Assembly: GCA_013288845.1 (NCBI GenBank)
Contig: JABDBB010000002.1
Span: 1-50,577, forward strand
Source: Chlamydiota bacterium
Lineage (GTDB): Bacteria > Chlamydiota > Chlamydiia > Chlamydiales > Criblamydiaceae
DNA length: 50,577 nucleotides
Direction: 5' to 3'
How positions within the stretch are numbered: the first letter of the stretch is position 1; the number at the start of each line of letters is the position of its first letter. The translations under genes were made by a program, and so were the position numbers. Under the pieces are notes generated by a model, which saw nothing but the letters and a program-made list of their open reading frames with translations, ran no database searches and had not been told where the DNA came from. Positions 25,677 to 34,551 of the stretch are shown piece by piece.

Positions 25677-27030
25677 AAGTGCGAATTCCCTGTTTCATGA
25701 TTTCGGTCATTTCCATTTTCGAAGGGCAGACAAAAGTAGAGAGGGCGAAATCTTCAGGAGCTACCTCTAAAAGTCCCAGCTCTTCAGCCAATTCAAAATT
25801 TTCCGCCAATACCGATTTCACCAAGTGCATGACGGGAATATTCATGGGCATCACCTTGTCATACAAAGTAGCATCTATAAAAGCCCTGTGCTCTCCGTGT
25901 TGATTCGTCGTGAAGGGGTAGTCGGCAGGATTTTTCCTGTGTCCTGACATATAGGCTCTGCTAAAAGAGTATTTGTCGAATCCCGGTCTAAAAAAATGAA
26001 GGAATTCTCTTTCGGTATTTTCAGGGATTACGGAAAACACATAATCGTTATACCCGAGAAAGCCGTCTATGCCTATTTGCTTTCCGGTAAGCGGATCACC
26101 GGAAATATAGCGCTGAGAACTTTTCGGGACTCTTCCGGCTGTTAAAGAGGCAACGGGATATCCGTCTCTAACCCGGAAATATCCGGATTTTCCTTCGATG
26201 ATCCCCGGACCTGCGATCGCGATGACCCTTTCAAGGTACGGTTTTCCTTTTGTCAGCATATATCCTATTCGCACAACATCGTGAGCATTCAATGTCCAAA
26301 TGACATCGGACGAGGATTTAATGGGATCTATGTGTTGAATATGGAGCGAGTGAGTGCCGATCGGATGAGGACCTTCCACAGTATGTTTTTGCACATGCTT
26401 AGCCTCTGTAAATGCTTTGCAAGGCGAATCGACTCGATAAACAAGATGTACAGGACCGTCAGTCAATTTTGAAAGGGCTGTCAATCCTGCCTGAAATTCC
26501 GCTTCCAGCCCTTCTACCTGTAATTCGGCAGGGGGAGTAAAAGGGGCGGATTCAACAGCCTTCACAAAAATCGATCGCGGAGCTATTTTGGGGTCAGGCA
26601 GTATACAGAAAGGGCGACGTTGAATGGTCGTAAACAGTCCTCTATTTAGCAAAAGAGAGATCAAATCATGGCGCGTGACTCCCTCAGGATTCACAGGAAG
26701 ATATTCGGGAATTTCTTCGCTTGCATCGGGTTGTATAACGATATCAATGAGGCGTCTTTTGACTCCTCTTCTGATCTCTTTAATCGACCCTGTAGCAGGA
26801 GAGACGAACATTCTTCCGGGACATCCTTTATCCTCGCAAAGAGGCTCTCCGATTTTTACCCGTTCATCGACTTTTTTTAAGAGTCGTAAACGAAGATCAT
26901 CGAAAGAGGAAAGATTCAACGAAATTTCCGCAGGTTTTACCACGGAACCGGAGCCGGCAAGCTCTCTGATTTCCCCTTCGGGTTTTCCGGAAATCGGAAT
27001 ATTCAGCCCTTTTTGAATTTTAATATGCAC
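25654..27030 (-). CDS. nqrA: Na+-translocating NADH:quinone reductase subunit A
   Basis: This is a peripheral subunit of the sodium-pumping Na+-NQR complex that feeds NADH electrons to quinone. The N-terminus (KIQKGLNIPISGKPEG) and later segments (GRMFVSPATGSIKEIRRG, RRPFCILPDP, HPIGTHSLHIQHIDP, GPGIIEGKSGYFRVRDG) are characteristic of NqrA. Its 458 residues are near the ~450-465 norm. The other nqr genes are not in the window; in Chlamydia nqrA is likewise separate (CT634, away from nqrB-E). It begins a minus-strand run followed by the MNIO pair and rsmB, with a 23-base overlap into the MNIO gene. Confidence 0.93.
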   Translation of the reverse strand: MHIKIQKGLNIPISGKPEGEIRELAGSGSVVKPAEISLNLSSFDDLRLRLLKKVDERVKIGEPLCEDKGCPGRMFVSPATGSIKEIRRGVKRRLIDIVIQPDASEEIPEYLPVNPEGVTRHDLISLLLNRGLFTTIQRRPFCILPDPKIAPRSIFVKAVESAPFTPPAELQVEGLEAEFQAGLTALSKLTDGPVHLVYRVDSPCKAFTEAKHVQKHTVEGPHPIGTHSLHIQHIDPIKSSSDVIWTLNAHDVVRIGYMLTKGKPYLERVIAIAGPGIIEGKSGYFRVRDGYPVASLTAGRVPKSSQRYISGDPLTGKQIGIDGFLGYNDYVFSVIPENTEREFLHFFRPGFDKYSFSRAYMSGHRKNPADYPFTTNQHGEHRAFIDATLYDKVMPMNIPVMHLVKSVLAENFELAEELGLLEVAPEDFALSTFVCPSKMEMTEIMKQGIRTYAGEMLG

Positions 27031-27125
27031 GAAAAATGCCTCTCAATTGCAATGATGTTATTTCCAACTTAGAGGAAGAGAGAGTTTTTGGCAAGCTGAG
27101 CCTCCGAAGTAAAAACGCTAAATAC

Positions 27126-27154
27126 TTGATTTTTAGTACTCTTTACTTTAAACT
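27126..27154 (+). promoter_or_regulatory. Promoter of prmA
   Basis: TTGATT (27126-27131), a 17-base spacer and TAAACT (27149-27154) predict transcription from about 27161, only some 19 bases before the ATG at 27180. Because the element lies inside the longer open frame that begins at 27036, it argues for the shorter protein. Confidence 0.55.
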
Positions 27155-27179
27155 CTTCTCTTTACTTAGGTTGAAATAT

Positions 27180-27989
27180 ATGAACTATCTTTTACTCTCC
27201 ATTGAATCCGGAATTTCCGAAGAAGAGGGCTGTCTCCTTTTATCAGAGGGGGGAGAAGAGATCCTTTTTTCCGTTTTTCAAGAGGAAAATAATTTTTTGG
27301 AAATCGCGATTGCCGACACAGGAACTACCAATGAAATTCTCTCGGAAAAATTTTCTTTTGTCACCAATATCCGCCGTCTTTCCGGTATCGATTGGGAAGC
27401 GCAGTGGAAGCAATGTGAAGGGTATGAAAACGGATTGGTCCGCTTCGATTTATGCAAGTATGGTCAACCCGATAGCGACGCCGCTATTTTTCTTGAGGCA
27501 GGTCCCGGATTCGGAGACTTCTCTCACCCTACAACACAACTTGTAGCGCGGATGATGGGGAATCATTGCCAAAATAAAGATGTGTTAGATGTCGGATCAG
27601 GAAGCGGCATCCTCTCTTTTGCCGCTGCGGCACTCGGAGCCAAATCGGTCATCGGCATCGACATTGATCCGGAGGCGGTCGAACATGCAAAAGGAAACCT
27701 TGTTCACAATCGATTTCCCTGCATGCCCGAATTCGGCACTCCGGAAATACTCCCTTCTCCGAACAAAGAAAAAAAATATCTTGTCCTGATGAACATGATC
27801 TACTCCGAACAACAGATTGCTTGGGAGTCTATCCGGCATGTGCTTGCTTCCGGATCCGAAATATTGACCTCGGGAATTTTGGAAGAGCAGCGGGATTTTT
27901 ACCTCGAATTGACCCGGGGCCTGAATTGGAATCTGATAGAAGAGGATAAAGAAAACGGATGGCTCGGATTTCGTTTCACGATTCTTTAA
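27180..27989 (+). CDS. prmA: Ribosomal protein L11 methyltransferase
   Basis: PrmA trimethylates ribosomal protein L11 with SAM. The C-terminal Rossmann domain has motif I VLDVGSGSGILSFAAAALGA (from residue 135) and GIDIDPEAVEHAKGN. A NMIYSEQ segment stands where the family has its substrate loop. The frame is open from an ATG at 27036, but I place the start at 27180 (269 residues). The N-terminus MNYLLLSIESGISEEE then aligns with the family, and a promoter lies in the extra part. The last 14 bases overlap the convergent GT2 gene. The first ~60 residues diverge from typical PrmA. Confidence 0.85.
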   Translation: MNYLLLSIESGISEEEGCLLLSEGGEEILFSVFQEENNFLEIAIADTGTTNEILSEKFSFVTNIRRLSGIDWEAQWKQCEGYENGLVRFDLCKYGQPDSDAAIFLEAGPGFGDFSHPTTQLVARMMGNHCQNKDVLDVGSGSGILSFAAAALGAKSVIGIDIDPEAVEHAKGNLVHNRFPCMPEFGTPEILPSPNKEKKYLVLMNMIYSEQQIAWESIRHVLASGSEILTSGILEEQRDFYLELTRGLNWNLIEEDKENGWLGFRFTIL

Positions 27990-28728
27990 TTTTGGTATTG
28001 GCCTCGTATAATTTCATATATTTATAAAAAGCAGTGTGCCCGTTGTAGGCCGAGATTAAAAATCCTTCGTATCCCAAAAAAAGTCCTTTTTTCAAAATAT
28101 AGCTTTTAAAAAAAGCAAACATCCCGTGTAAAGCAGCTTTACACGGCGAGGATTTCTTTCTTCCGGCATATTGTTCGGCAAAAAGAGAGGAGTACTTCTC
28201 CATTTTTTCGAGGAAATCAGAAACAGAGCGATAGGAATAGTGGAAAATAGGATTTTTAAGTGATACCCGGCACATATTTTTCGTGATGATCTGTTCATGA
28301 ACCAAGGCATCGGTAAAGCGAGTTTGCTTTCTGTTGTAAAGCCTATATTGTCGATCGGGATACCAACCGCATCCTTTGATGAATTTTCCGTTATAAAAAT
28401 TATGCCGCGGACAAGAATACACGGTATTTTCTTCCGGAGACAATGCAAAAATTTCTTTTTGCAATCCTCCGGACATCACTTCGTCACTATCGACAGAGAG
28501 AATCCAATCGTTCCGCGCAAGGGAAGACACCACATTATGTGTAGGACCGAAACCGATGAGAGGTCCTTCTCTAAATGTCACATTTTTATATTGCCGGGCA
28601 ATAGAAGCTGTTCTGTCGGATGATCCGGTATCGTACACCAACACTTCGTCAAAATCGACAAGAGAATCCAAAGTTCTTGCCAGAATTCCTTCATTGTTTT
28701 TTGTGAGAATTGTTACACTGATTTTCAT
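27976..28728 (-). CDS. GT2 glycosyltransferase, WaaE/KdtX-like
   Basis: This is a cytoplasmic family 2 glycosyltransferase of 250 residues. The GT-A nucleotide-binding start is KISVTILTKNNEGILARTLDSL, followed by DEVLVYDTGSSDRT and a DxD-type motif DSDE (residues 80-83). The C-terminal part (HNFYNGKFIKGCGWYPDRQYRLYNR, VHE) is that of the WaaE/KdtX group, which adds hexose to the inner core of lipopolysaccharide. It stands alone. Its 3' end overlaps prmA by 14 bases. Confidence 0.85.
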   Translation of the reverse strand: MKISVTILTKNNEGILARTLDSLVDFDEVLVYDTGSSDRTASIARQYKNVTFREGPLIGFGPTHNVVSSLARNDWILSVDSDEVMSGGLQKEIFALSPEENTVYSCPRHNFYNGKFIKGCGWYPDRQYRLYNRKQTRFTDALVHEQIITKNMCRVSLKNPIFHYSYRSVSDFLEKMEKYSSLFAEQYAGRKKSSPCKAALHGMFAFFKSYILKKGLFLGYEGFLISAYNGHTAFYKYMKLYEANTKIKES

Positions 28729-28860
28729 GATAAAACTTTTTAATTTCGATATTACCTTTAACGTCGGAAGAAACGCAAATTTTTTAGAGATTTTCGAATA
28801 AAATTTCTTATCAAATCAGATAAATCCCGGTAATATCAAAAATCGAACAAAGAGGTTTCT

Positions 28861-30384
28861 ATGCATTCCGAAAAAAAAGATTACGAAAAAATAAAAAAGA
28901 TCTCCAAAAAAGCCGCACTCCTCACGAGCATATCGGAGCTTCTCGATTGGGATAAAGAGACCTATATGCCAAGTGCCGGCGGAGAAATGAGAGGGGAACA
29001 GCTAAAATTATTGGCGGGAATGACCCATAAGCAAATGACAGGAAAAGCTTTTTCAAAGGCCCTTTCTGCCTTGATTGATATCGAAACCGGCGAACTCAAA
29101 GCGACCTCTTTGCCCGCTCCCGAAAAAGCCGCTTTGCGTTTATGGCGCAGAGACTATCTAAGAGACATCGCTCTCCCGGGAAAATTTGTGGAAGATTTTA
29201 CAGTCCTCACAACAAAAGCAATGGAAGTATGGGCAGAGGCCCGAAAAAATAATAACTTCGCTCTTTTTGCCCCATATCTTGCAAAAATTATAGCCATGTC
29301 ACAAAAAAAAGCGGATCTCTTAGGCTATAAAGAACATCCTTATGATGCCCTTCTTAATCTTTATGAACCGGACATCACAAAAAATGAGGTCGCAAAACTT
29401 TTTAGCCCTTTAAAAAATTCTATCATACAACTCCTACAAACAATTTCTTCAAAAAGACAACTCGATAATCAATTTCTCTCCGGCAATTTTTCCGAAGAAA
29501 AACAGCTCGCCTTTGGACGAATGCTTTTAAAGGATTTAGGATATGATGAGCGACGCGGGCGGTTAGATGTCTCGACACACCCTTTTAGCTGCACCCTTCA
29601 TCCCGATGACAATCGAATCACCACTCGTATTGAACCCGATTTTGTAATGAGCAATATTCTCGCAGTACTGCATGAATTCGGCCACGGATTGTATGAAATG
29701 GGACTCCCTGCCGAACAATTCGGCACTCCGTTGGGAGAGGCTGTCTCTTTGGGAATGCACGAATCGCAATCACGCTGGTGGGAGACAAGAATAGGACTTT
29801 CCAAGCCTTTTTGGAGCCGGTATCTCCCTCATTTACAAACATATTATCCCGAAAATTTTTCAAGAATTTCTATAGAGCAATTTTATCGCGGCATCAATAA
29901 AGTAACCCCTTCTTTAATCAGAGTAGAGGCCGATGAGGTCACTTACACTTTGCATATCATCCTCCGTTTTGAATTGGAGGTAGCGTTGATTGAAGGATCT
30001 CTTTCGGTAAAAGATTTGCCGGAGAGATGGAATAGCGGAATGAAAGAGTTATTAGGAATTACTCCCGAAACAGACAGAGAGGGTTGCTTGCAGGACATTC
30101 ATTGGGCAATGGGAGGATTCGGATATTTCCCTACCTATGCTCTCGGGAATATGTATGCCTCACATTTTTTTGAAAATTTTGAAAAAAATATTCCCGATTG
30201 GAAGAACTTGGTAGAAAAAGGAGACTTTGGCTCTATCGAAACATGGTTGAAAGATAAAATTCACCGGTACGGAAGGCAGTATACCGGTCGCGAACTCATG
30301 GAAAAAAATTCCGGGAAAAGCTTTTCGGAAGAGGCTTATCTATCCTATCTTCATAAAAAATATTCAGACATTTATAAGGAGTAA
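28861..30384 (+). CDS. M32 metallocarboxypeptidase (carboxypeptidase Taq family)
   Basis: This zinc carboxypeptidase removes C-terminal residues from peptides in the cytoplasm. The HExxH-type zinc motif is HEFGH (His271-His275) in VLHEFGHGLYEMG, followed by the third-ligand region GMHESQSRWWE. The N-terminal ISELLDWDKETYMP, later HPFSCTLHPDDNRITTR and the IRVEADEVTYTLHI motif are M32 signatures. Its 507 residues are normal. AGAGG lies just before the ATG. It is followed after 4 bases by hemB. Confidence 0.92.
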   Translation: MHSEKKDYEKIKKISKKAALLTSISELLDWDKETYMPSAGGEMRGEQLKLLAGMTHKQMTGKAFSKALSALIDIETGELKATSLPAPEKAALRLWRRDYLRDIALPGKFVEDFTVLTTKAMEVWAEARKNNNFALFAPYLAKIIAMSQKKADLLGYKEHPYDALLNLYEPDITKNEVAKLFSPLKNSIIQLLQTISSKRQLDNQFLSGNFSEEKQLAFGRMLLKDLGYDERRGRLDVSTHPFSCTLHPDDNRITTRIEPDFVMSNILAVLHEFGHGLYEMGLPAEQFGTPLGEAVSLGMHESQSRWWETRIGLSKPFWSRYLPHLQTYYPENFSRISIEQFYRGINKVTPSLIRVEADEVTYTLHIILRFELEVALIEGSLSVKDLPERWNSGMKELLGITPETDREGCLQDIHWAMGGFGYFPTYALGNMYASHFFENFEKNIPDWKNLVEKGDFGSIETWLKDKIHRYGRQYTGRELMEKNSGKSFSEEAYLSYLHKKYSDIYKE

Positions 30385-30388
30385 TCCG

Positions 30389-31396
30389 ATGCTTTTAGAT
30401 GAGATATCTCTTAAACAAAGTAAAAACATTCCTTCAAGACCGAGACGAAACAGGATATCACCATCCATACGTGGTTTAGTACAGGAAACCCGTCTTCATC
30501 CCTCCGATTTTGTAGTTCCTTTTTTTGTTGTTGAAGGAATAAATATCATTTCTCCCATAGATTCTATGCCCGGAATTTTTCGATATTCAATCGATGTTTT
30601 GTTAAAAAAAGTAAAAGAACTCTATGACAAAGGAATTCGCGCTATTGATCTTTTTACAATTGTTCCCGATGAAAAAAAAGATGCGCGTGGCAGCGAAGCA
30701 ATCAGGCAATATAATTTATTGCAGTGCGCAATAGCGGAGCTTAAAGAATATCTTCCCGATCTTTGTGTCATGGCAGATATAGCTCTTGATCCGTATACCT
30801 CTCACGGTCATGACGGAGTCATTAATGAGCACGGATCTATCATGAATGATGAAACGCTCGATATACTGGCCGAAATGTCTCTTCTTGCAGCGCAATCAGG
30901 AGCGGATATAGTGGCTCCGAGCGATATGATGGATGGGAGAGTCGCTTATATAAGAGAGGTATTGGATAGTGCAGGATATGTAAATACAGGCATATGCGCT
31001 TATACTGCAAAATACGCTTCTGCGTTCTACGGACCTTTTAGAGATGCTTTATATTCAGCTCCCCGCTTTGGGGATAAAAAAACATATCAGATGAATCCTG
31101 CAAATCGTCGCGAAGCATTGCGGGAAGCGCTTTTAGACGAAAAAGAAGGGGCAGATATGCTTCTTGTTAAACCGGGCCTTCCATATTTGGATATTCTTTG
31201 TTCTATAAAACAGTCTGTAAACATACCTGTAGGAGCCTATCATGTAAGCGGAGAATATTCTATGGTAATGGCTGCCGCTGAAAGAGGATGGATTGATGCC
31301 GAGAAGGTATTTGAAGAGAGTCTTCTTTCTATAAAAAGAGCGGGAGCCGATTTTATATTTACATATGCCGCTCCCATGATACTGCAAAGACTATAG
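30389..31396 (+). CDS. hemB: Delta-aminolevulinic acid dehydratase (porphobilinogen synthase)
   Basis: HemB condenses two 5-aminolevulinate molecules to porphobilinogen in haem synthesis. It has 335 residues. The Schiff-base lysines are Lys208 (YTAKYASAFYGPF) and Lys261 (MLLVKPGLPYLD). The metal-site loop reads IALDPYTSHGHDG (131-143), with aspartate and alanine where zinc enzymes have cysteines (CLCEYT-GHCG). It therefore belongs to the magnesium/potassium-dependent class. The gene probably forms a two-gene unit with the M32 peptidase. It converges on the YjbH gene across a palindromic element. Confidence 0.96.
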   Translation: MLLDEISLKQSKNIPSRPRRNRISPSIRGLVQETRLHPSDFVVPFFVVEGINIISPIDSMPGIFRYSIDVLLKKVKELYDKGIRAIDLFTIVPDEKKDARGSEAIRQYNLLQCAIAELKEYLPDLCVMADIALDPYTSHGHDGVINEHGSIMNDETLDILAEMSLLAAQSGADIVAPSDMMDGRVAYIREVLDSAGYVNTGICAYTAKYASAFYGPFRDALYSAPRFGDKKTYQMNPANRREALREALLDEKEGADMLLVKPGLPYLDILCSIKQSVNIPVGAYHVSGEYSMVMAAAERGWIDAEKVFEESLLSIKRAGADFIFTYAAPMILQRL

Positions 31397-31408
31397 ATGA
31401 ATTTAACA

Positions 31409-31605
31409 CGCGCAGCGTTTGGAGTGCGGTGACTTGTCACCGCTTTGCCCTCGCATCGACTTGTCGAGGCGTTTTAAGCGATGTTTTGTGTTTATAGATA
31501 TTCAGAAATTTGTTCAAAGATTAGTCTCTAAGTTTTTAAAACCGCATCGACAAGTCGATGCGAGGGCAAAGCGGTGACAAGTCACCGCACTCCAAACGCT
31601 GCGCG
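31409..31605. repeat. Full-length palindromic MITE-like element, copy B
   Basis: This is the second intact copy of the ~198-bp element of 11341. It has the same CGCGCAGCGTTTGGAGTGCG ends, the same nested palindromes (GCGGTGAC-TT-GTCACCGC and ATCGAC-TT-GTCGAG on the left; GCATCGAC-AA-GTCGATGC on the right), and a core that differs from copy A at only a few positions. It sits between the convergent hemB and yjbH-like genes and fills most of the gap. Confidence 0.9.
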
Positions 31606-31623
31606 ATATCCACACCTCTTTTT

Positions 31624-33789
31624 CTATCGTTGTCTTTGATCATTGATCAGATAATAAAGCTCTCCGCCCGTTGTGGAATAGAATCCGACATCACGAAGCC
31701 ATGCAGACATTCCGTAACGCCATTGCCTTCTGGAGCTACATGTATAGAAAATATCCAACGGCAATGTAATCATGAATCCTTTATCATAATAGGTTTCATT
31801 ATTGATTTTATCACGTCCGTTTGTCATTGTATACCATCCTGTCAGACGCATTCCGCTTTCAAAATATTTAGAAATTTCGTATCTGACACCTAAATCCCGG
31901 GCTAAAAATTGACCTGCTTTGATCCGAAATTCCATATTGATTTCACGACAATCGTAATAGAGGTTTGCAAAATATTGTGATCCCAAAAATTTTCTGTAAG
32001 TCGGAATAAAACCATGAAATTTCCGGATTTTATCGGTGAATCCGAAGCCTGTATGATTCCTCTTTTTTAGAACGGCCCCTTCGATACCGAAAGCCCAGCG
32101 GGAGCAGACCGGGTAGTAGAGAAATTCATATGCGCAGCCTCCGTAAGACTGCTCAAAATAACCCACTGCAAACTTTGTGTAAACTCCTGATCCCCAGTTA
32201 TTTATCTTTCTTAAATAAAATTCGGGAAAGACTAATCCACGCTGCTTTAAATAAAGAGGAAGATCGGTTTTTACATTGATGATTTGAGACGGATTCAATC
32301 GATCCACGGCATTCACATCGTCTATATCGGACAATACCAGATAACCTGCTCGAAAAGAGTAAAATATTTCGTAAGGAAGATATCCGTCAATTCCGGTATT
32401 GAAGCCTAATGTGTATTTAAATTTTCCTTTTGCACTCCCGAAATAGGAACGGAAATCCGGGAAGAGGACAAAACACATTCGATAGAAATCCTGCTTGAAA
32501 AGTAGGCTATAAAGATATGGGTCCGGTTTTTTGACTTCGGAAATCGGAGTCAATACTTCCAATTCATGTCTTCCCATACATCCTGCGCCTAAACGTCGCA
32601 CAAAATACATACAATAATTGTATTGCTGAATGGGAAAACCCTCCGACATGATAATCACATTCACTTTTTTGATGTCGGCAGGAATTAGATATGCCAATAA
32701 TCGATCTAATCGCTCTCGTAGCTTATTTTCGAATCGATAAATTTTATTATACACATTCATGTACAGTGTTTTTGCCCCTTCATTATCATATCCGAGCCAA
32801 ACTTCCATTAATTCCAATCCCTGCTCCATAAAAGCAAAATTCAAATCCTGAACCAAAACCTCTTCCGAGCGGAAATATCCGAGAGGTTCCGTGTTTACCG
32901 GAGAACTATATGGGAGGGGATCCGAAGTTTTTGAGACAAATCCTTTAGAACTTCCGAAATTATAGGCAAGAGATCCTGAAAAAGCATACTCAGTGCCCCT
33001 GATACGTGAAGCCGAGAGCTCTATTGCATTTCCGAGTGCATATTTAATTCCTATATTGATCGGTGATTTTTTTACTCTTCCGCCGGGATGAGGCTCTCTT
33101 TTTTCACTCTCATATGGAATCGCATCATACTCTGCAGAGAAAGCCAATCCGGATAAAAATGAATTCGGCCGATTCCAAAAAGGAGCCCAAATAATCCCTC
33201 CGAAGATACCGCGAATCCGCCATTCCCCCCACCCCAAACTAAGCTCACAATTGTAGCGGGGAAATACCTGAGTAGCCACAATATAGCGCGATTTAAATGA
33301 ACGGGTTCCGAGGAAATCATCCAATCCGACAGCAAATCCGGGCAGTTCATAATCGGAATCTTCGGGACGAAGGATCGCAAATTTCAGGTTGGCGCCTTTA
33401 TCGGAGAAATCTCCGAATCCGAATTCGGATAAAACCGGATCTTTCACTCCTTTAAAAATCCGATAATTCAAAGTCAGTTCAAGACGATCGAGAACCTGAG
33501 CGCGGGCATTCCAGTTATGATAAGGGGGAACGTACGAATATCCGAGAGAGAGTTCTCCTTCGTTTCCCATACGTGCAGAGGGCATATTGATGTATCCGCC
33601 CTGCAAAAGATGATTATAATAGATGGGGAACCGTTCGCATATCCTACAATTCCAGTATTCGGTAATCATGAGATCGTCCATAAGCCGCTCTTCTCTCTCT
33701 TGACAGCTATATTCTATTCCGAAAAGAGATCCAAAGAGGAATAGGGAAGAAGACAGGAAGATAAACAAATTTTCAAAAAATATTTTCAT
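31624..33789 (-). CDS. YjbH-family outer-membrane protein
   Basis: This is a predicted outer-membrane beta protein of 721 residues with a signal peptide (IFFENLFIFLSSSLFLFGSLFG). The family signature comes early: GGYINMPSARMGNEGELSLGYS (about residues 66-87), matching the Y-I/L-N-x-P-S-A-R-M-x-x-x-G-x-L-x-x-G-x-S motif of YjbH. Alternating aromatic/glycine strands continue to the C-terminus. YjbH proteins are linked to exopolysaccharide secretion in proteobacteria. No partner yjbEFG or polysaccharide genes are visible here, so its role in this organism is open. Confidence 0.8.
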   Translation of the reverse strand: MKIFFENLFIFLSSSLFLFGSLFGIEYSCQEREERLMDDLMITEYWNCRICERFPIYYNHLLQGGYINMPSARMGNEGELSLGYSYVPPYHNWNARAQVLDRLELTLNYRIFKGVKDPVLSEFGFGDFSDKGANLKFAILRPEDSDYELPGFAVGLDDFLGTRSFKSRYIVATQVFPRYNCELSLGWGEWRIRGIFGGIIWAPFWNRPNSFLSGLAFSAEYDAIPYESEKREPHPGGRVKKSPINIGIKYALGNAIELSASRIRGTEYAFSGSLAYNFGSSKGFVSKTSDPLPYSSPVNTEPLGYFRSEEVLVQDLNFAFMEQGLELMEVWLGYDNEGAKTLYMNVYNKIYRFENKLRERLDRLLAYLIPADIKKVNVIIMSEGFPIQQYNYCMYFVRRLGAGCMGRHELEVLTPISEVKKPDPYLYSLLFKQDFYRMCFVLFPDFRSYFGSAKGKFKYTLGFNTGIDGYLPYEIFYSFRAGYLVLSDIDDVNAVDRLNPSQIINVKTDLPLYLKQRGLVFPEFYLRKINNWGSGVYTKFAVGYFEQSYGGCAYEFLYYPVCSRWAFGIEGAVLKKRNHTGFGFTDKIRKFHGFIPTYRKFLGSQYFANLYYDCREINMEFRIKAGQFLARDLGVRYEISKYFESGMRLTGWYTMTNGRDKINNETYYDKGFMITLPLDIFYTCSSRRQWRYGMSAWLRDVGFYSTTGGELYYLINDQRQR

Positions 33790-33921
33790 ACGATCGCAAA
33801 GTTTTGTTTGTGAAAACGAGAATACCGGCTATCCAAGGAAAATTCTATACAAAAACAGGTTTTTAAAATGCCTGAATTCCCTAAAATAAAAGCAGTTTCA
33901 CTATAAAAAAGGTTACCCTAT

Positions 33922-34551
33922 ATGAATACCCTCAATTTTATTACCGGATCTGAATGTAAAACGCTTTTAGAGAAAGGACAGGCAGAGTTTGTAGATACCC
34001 GATCATGTGAACAATTTTCCTTTTCTCATATTGCAGGTTCAGTGAATATTCCGTTTTCGGAAAATATTTCTTATTGGGCAGGTATGCTCTTGGGAGACCG
34101 TCCGTGTGTGATTATTTTTGAAAAAGGAGAGAATATTTCCTTTATTCTGAATGCATTCCGCGAGGCTCACATCGACATCTTAGGATTTTTAGAAGAAGAT
34201 CTTCCTCTTTGGGAAAAGGAAGAGCTTTCTTTATCCCGGCTTGAAATTGTAACACCTGAAATTCTTGCGAAAAAACAAAATGAGAAGCGGCTGATTATAG
34301 ACGTCCGGACCGAAACGGAGTGGCGTTCGGGGCATATATCAGGGGCTATTCATATTCCCTTGAATCTTTTTAAAACCGGACAAATTAATATAGCAAAAGA
34401 TACCCGGATAGCTATTGTATGCGGAAGCGGTTATCGGTCAGGAATAGCTGCCTCTATTTTAAAAAAAGAAGGATTTACCGATGTAGCGAATATAGAAGGG
34501 GGAATGCAGGGAAAGGTAAAAGACTGTCTGCCTATAGTAATACCCGATTAA
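33922..34551 (+). CDS. Tandem rhodanese-domain protein
   Basis: The 209-residue protein holds two rhodanese-like domains. The N-terminal one (AEFVDTRSCEQFSFSHIAGSVNIP) has no cysteine in its active loop and is probably inactive. The C-terminal one (LIIDVRTETEWRSGHISGAIHIPL) has catalytic Cys167 in VCGSGYRSG and should transfer sulfur or bind an oxyanion. The arrangement resembles the C-terminal half of metallo-beta-lactamase/rhodanese persulfide enzymes, without the lactamase domain. It converges on the MFS-acyltransferase gene with a 4-base overlap. Confidence 0.85.
   Translation: MNTLNFITGSECKTLLEKGQAEFVDTRSCEQFSFSHIAGSVNIPFSENISYWAGMLLGDRPCVIIFEKGENISFILNAFREAHIDILGFLEEDLPLWEKEELSLSRLEIVTPEILAKKQNEKRLIIDVRTETEWRSGHISGAIHIPLNLFKTGQINIAKDTRIAIVCGSGYRSGIAASILKKEGFTDVANIEGGMQGKVKDCLPIVIPD

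Noticed and set aside
27036..27179. N-terminal extension of the prmA frame (48 more residues)
   Set aside because: A good promoter lies within it and the shorter start fits the family N-terminus, so it is probably untranslated.
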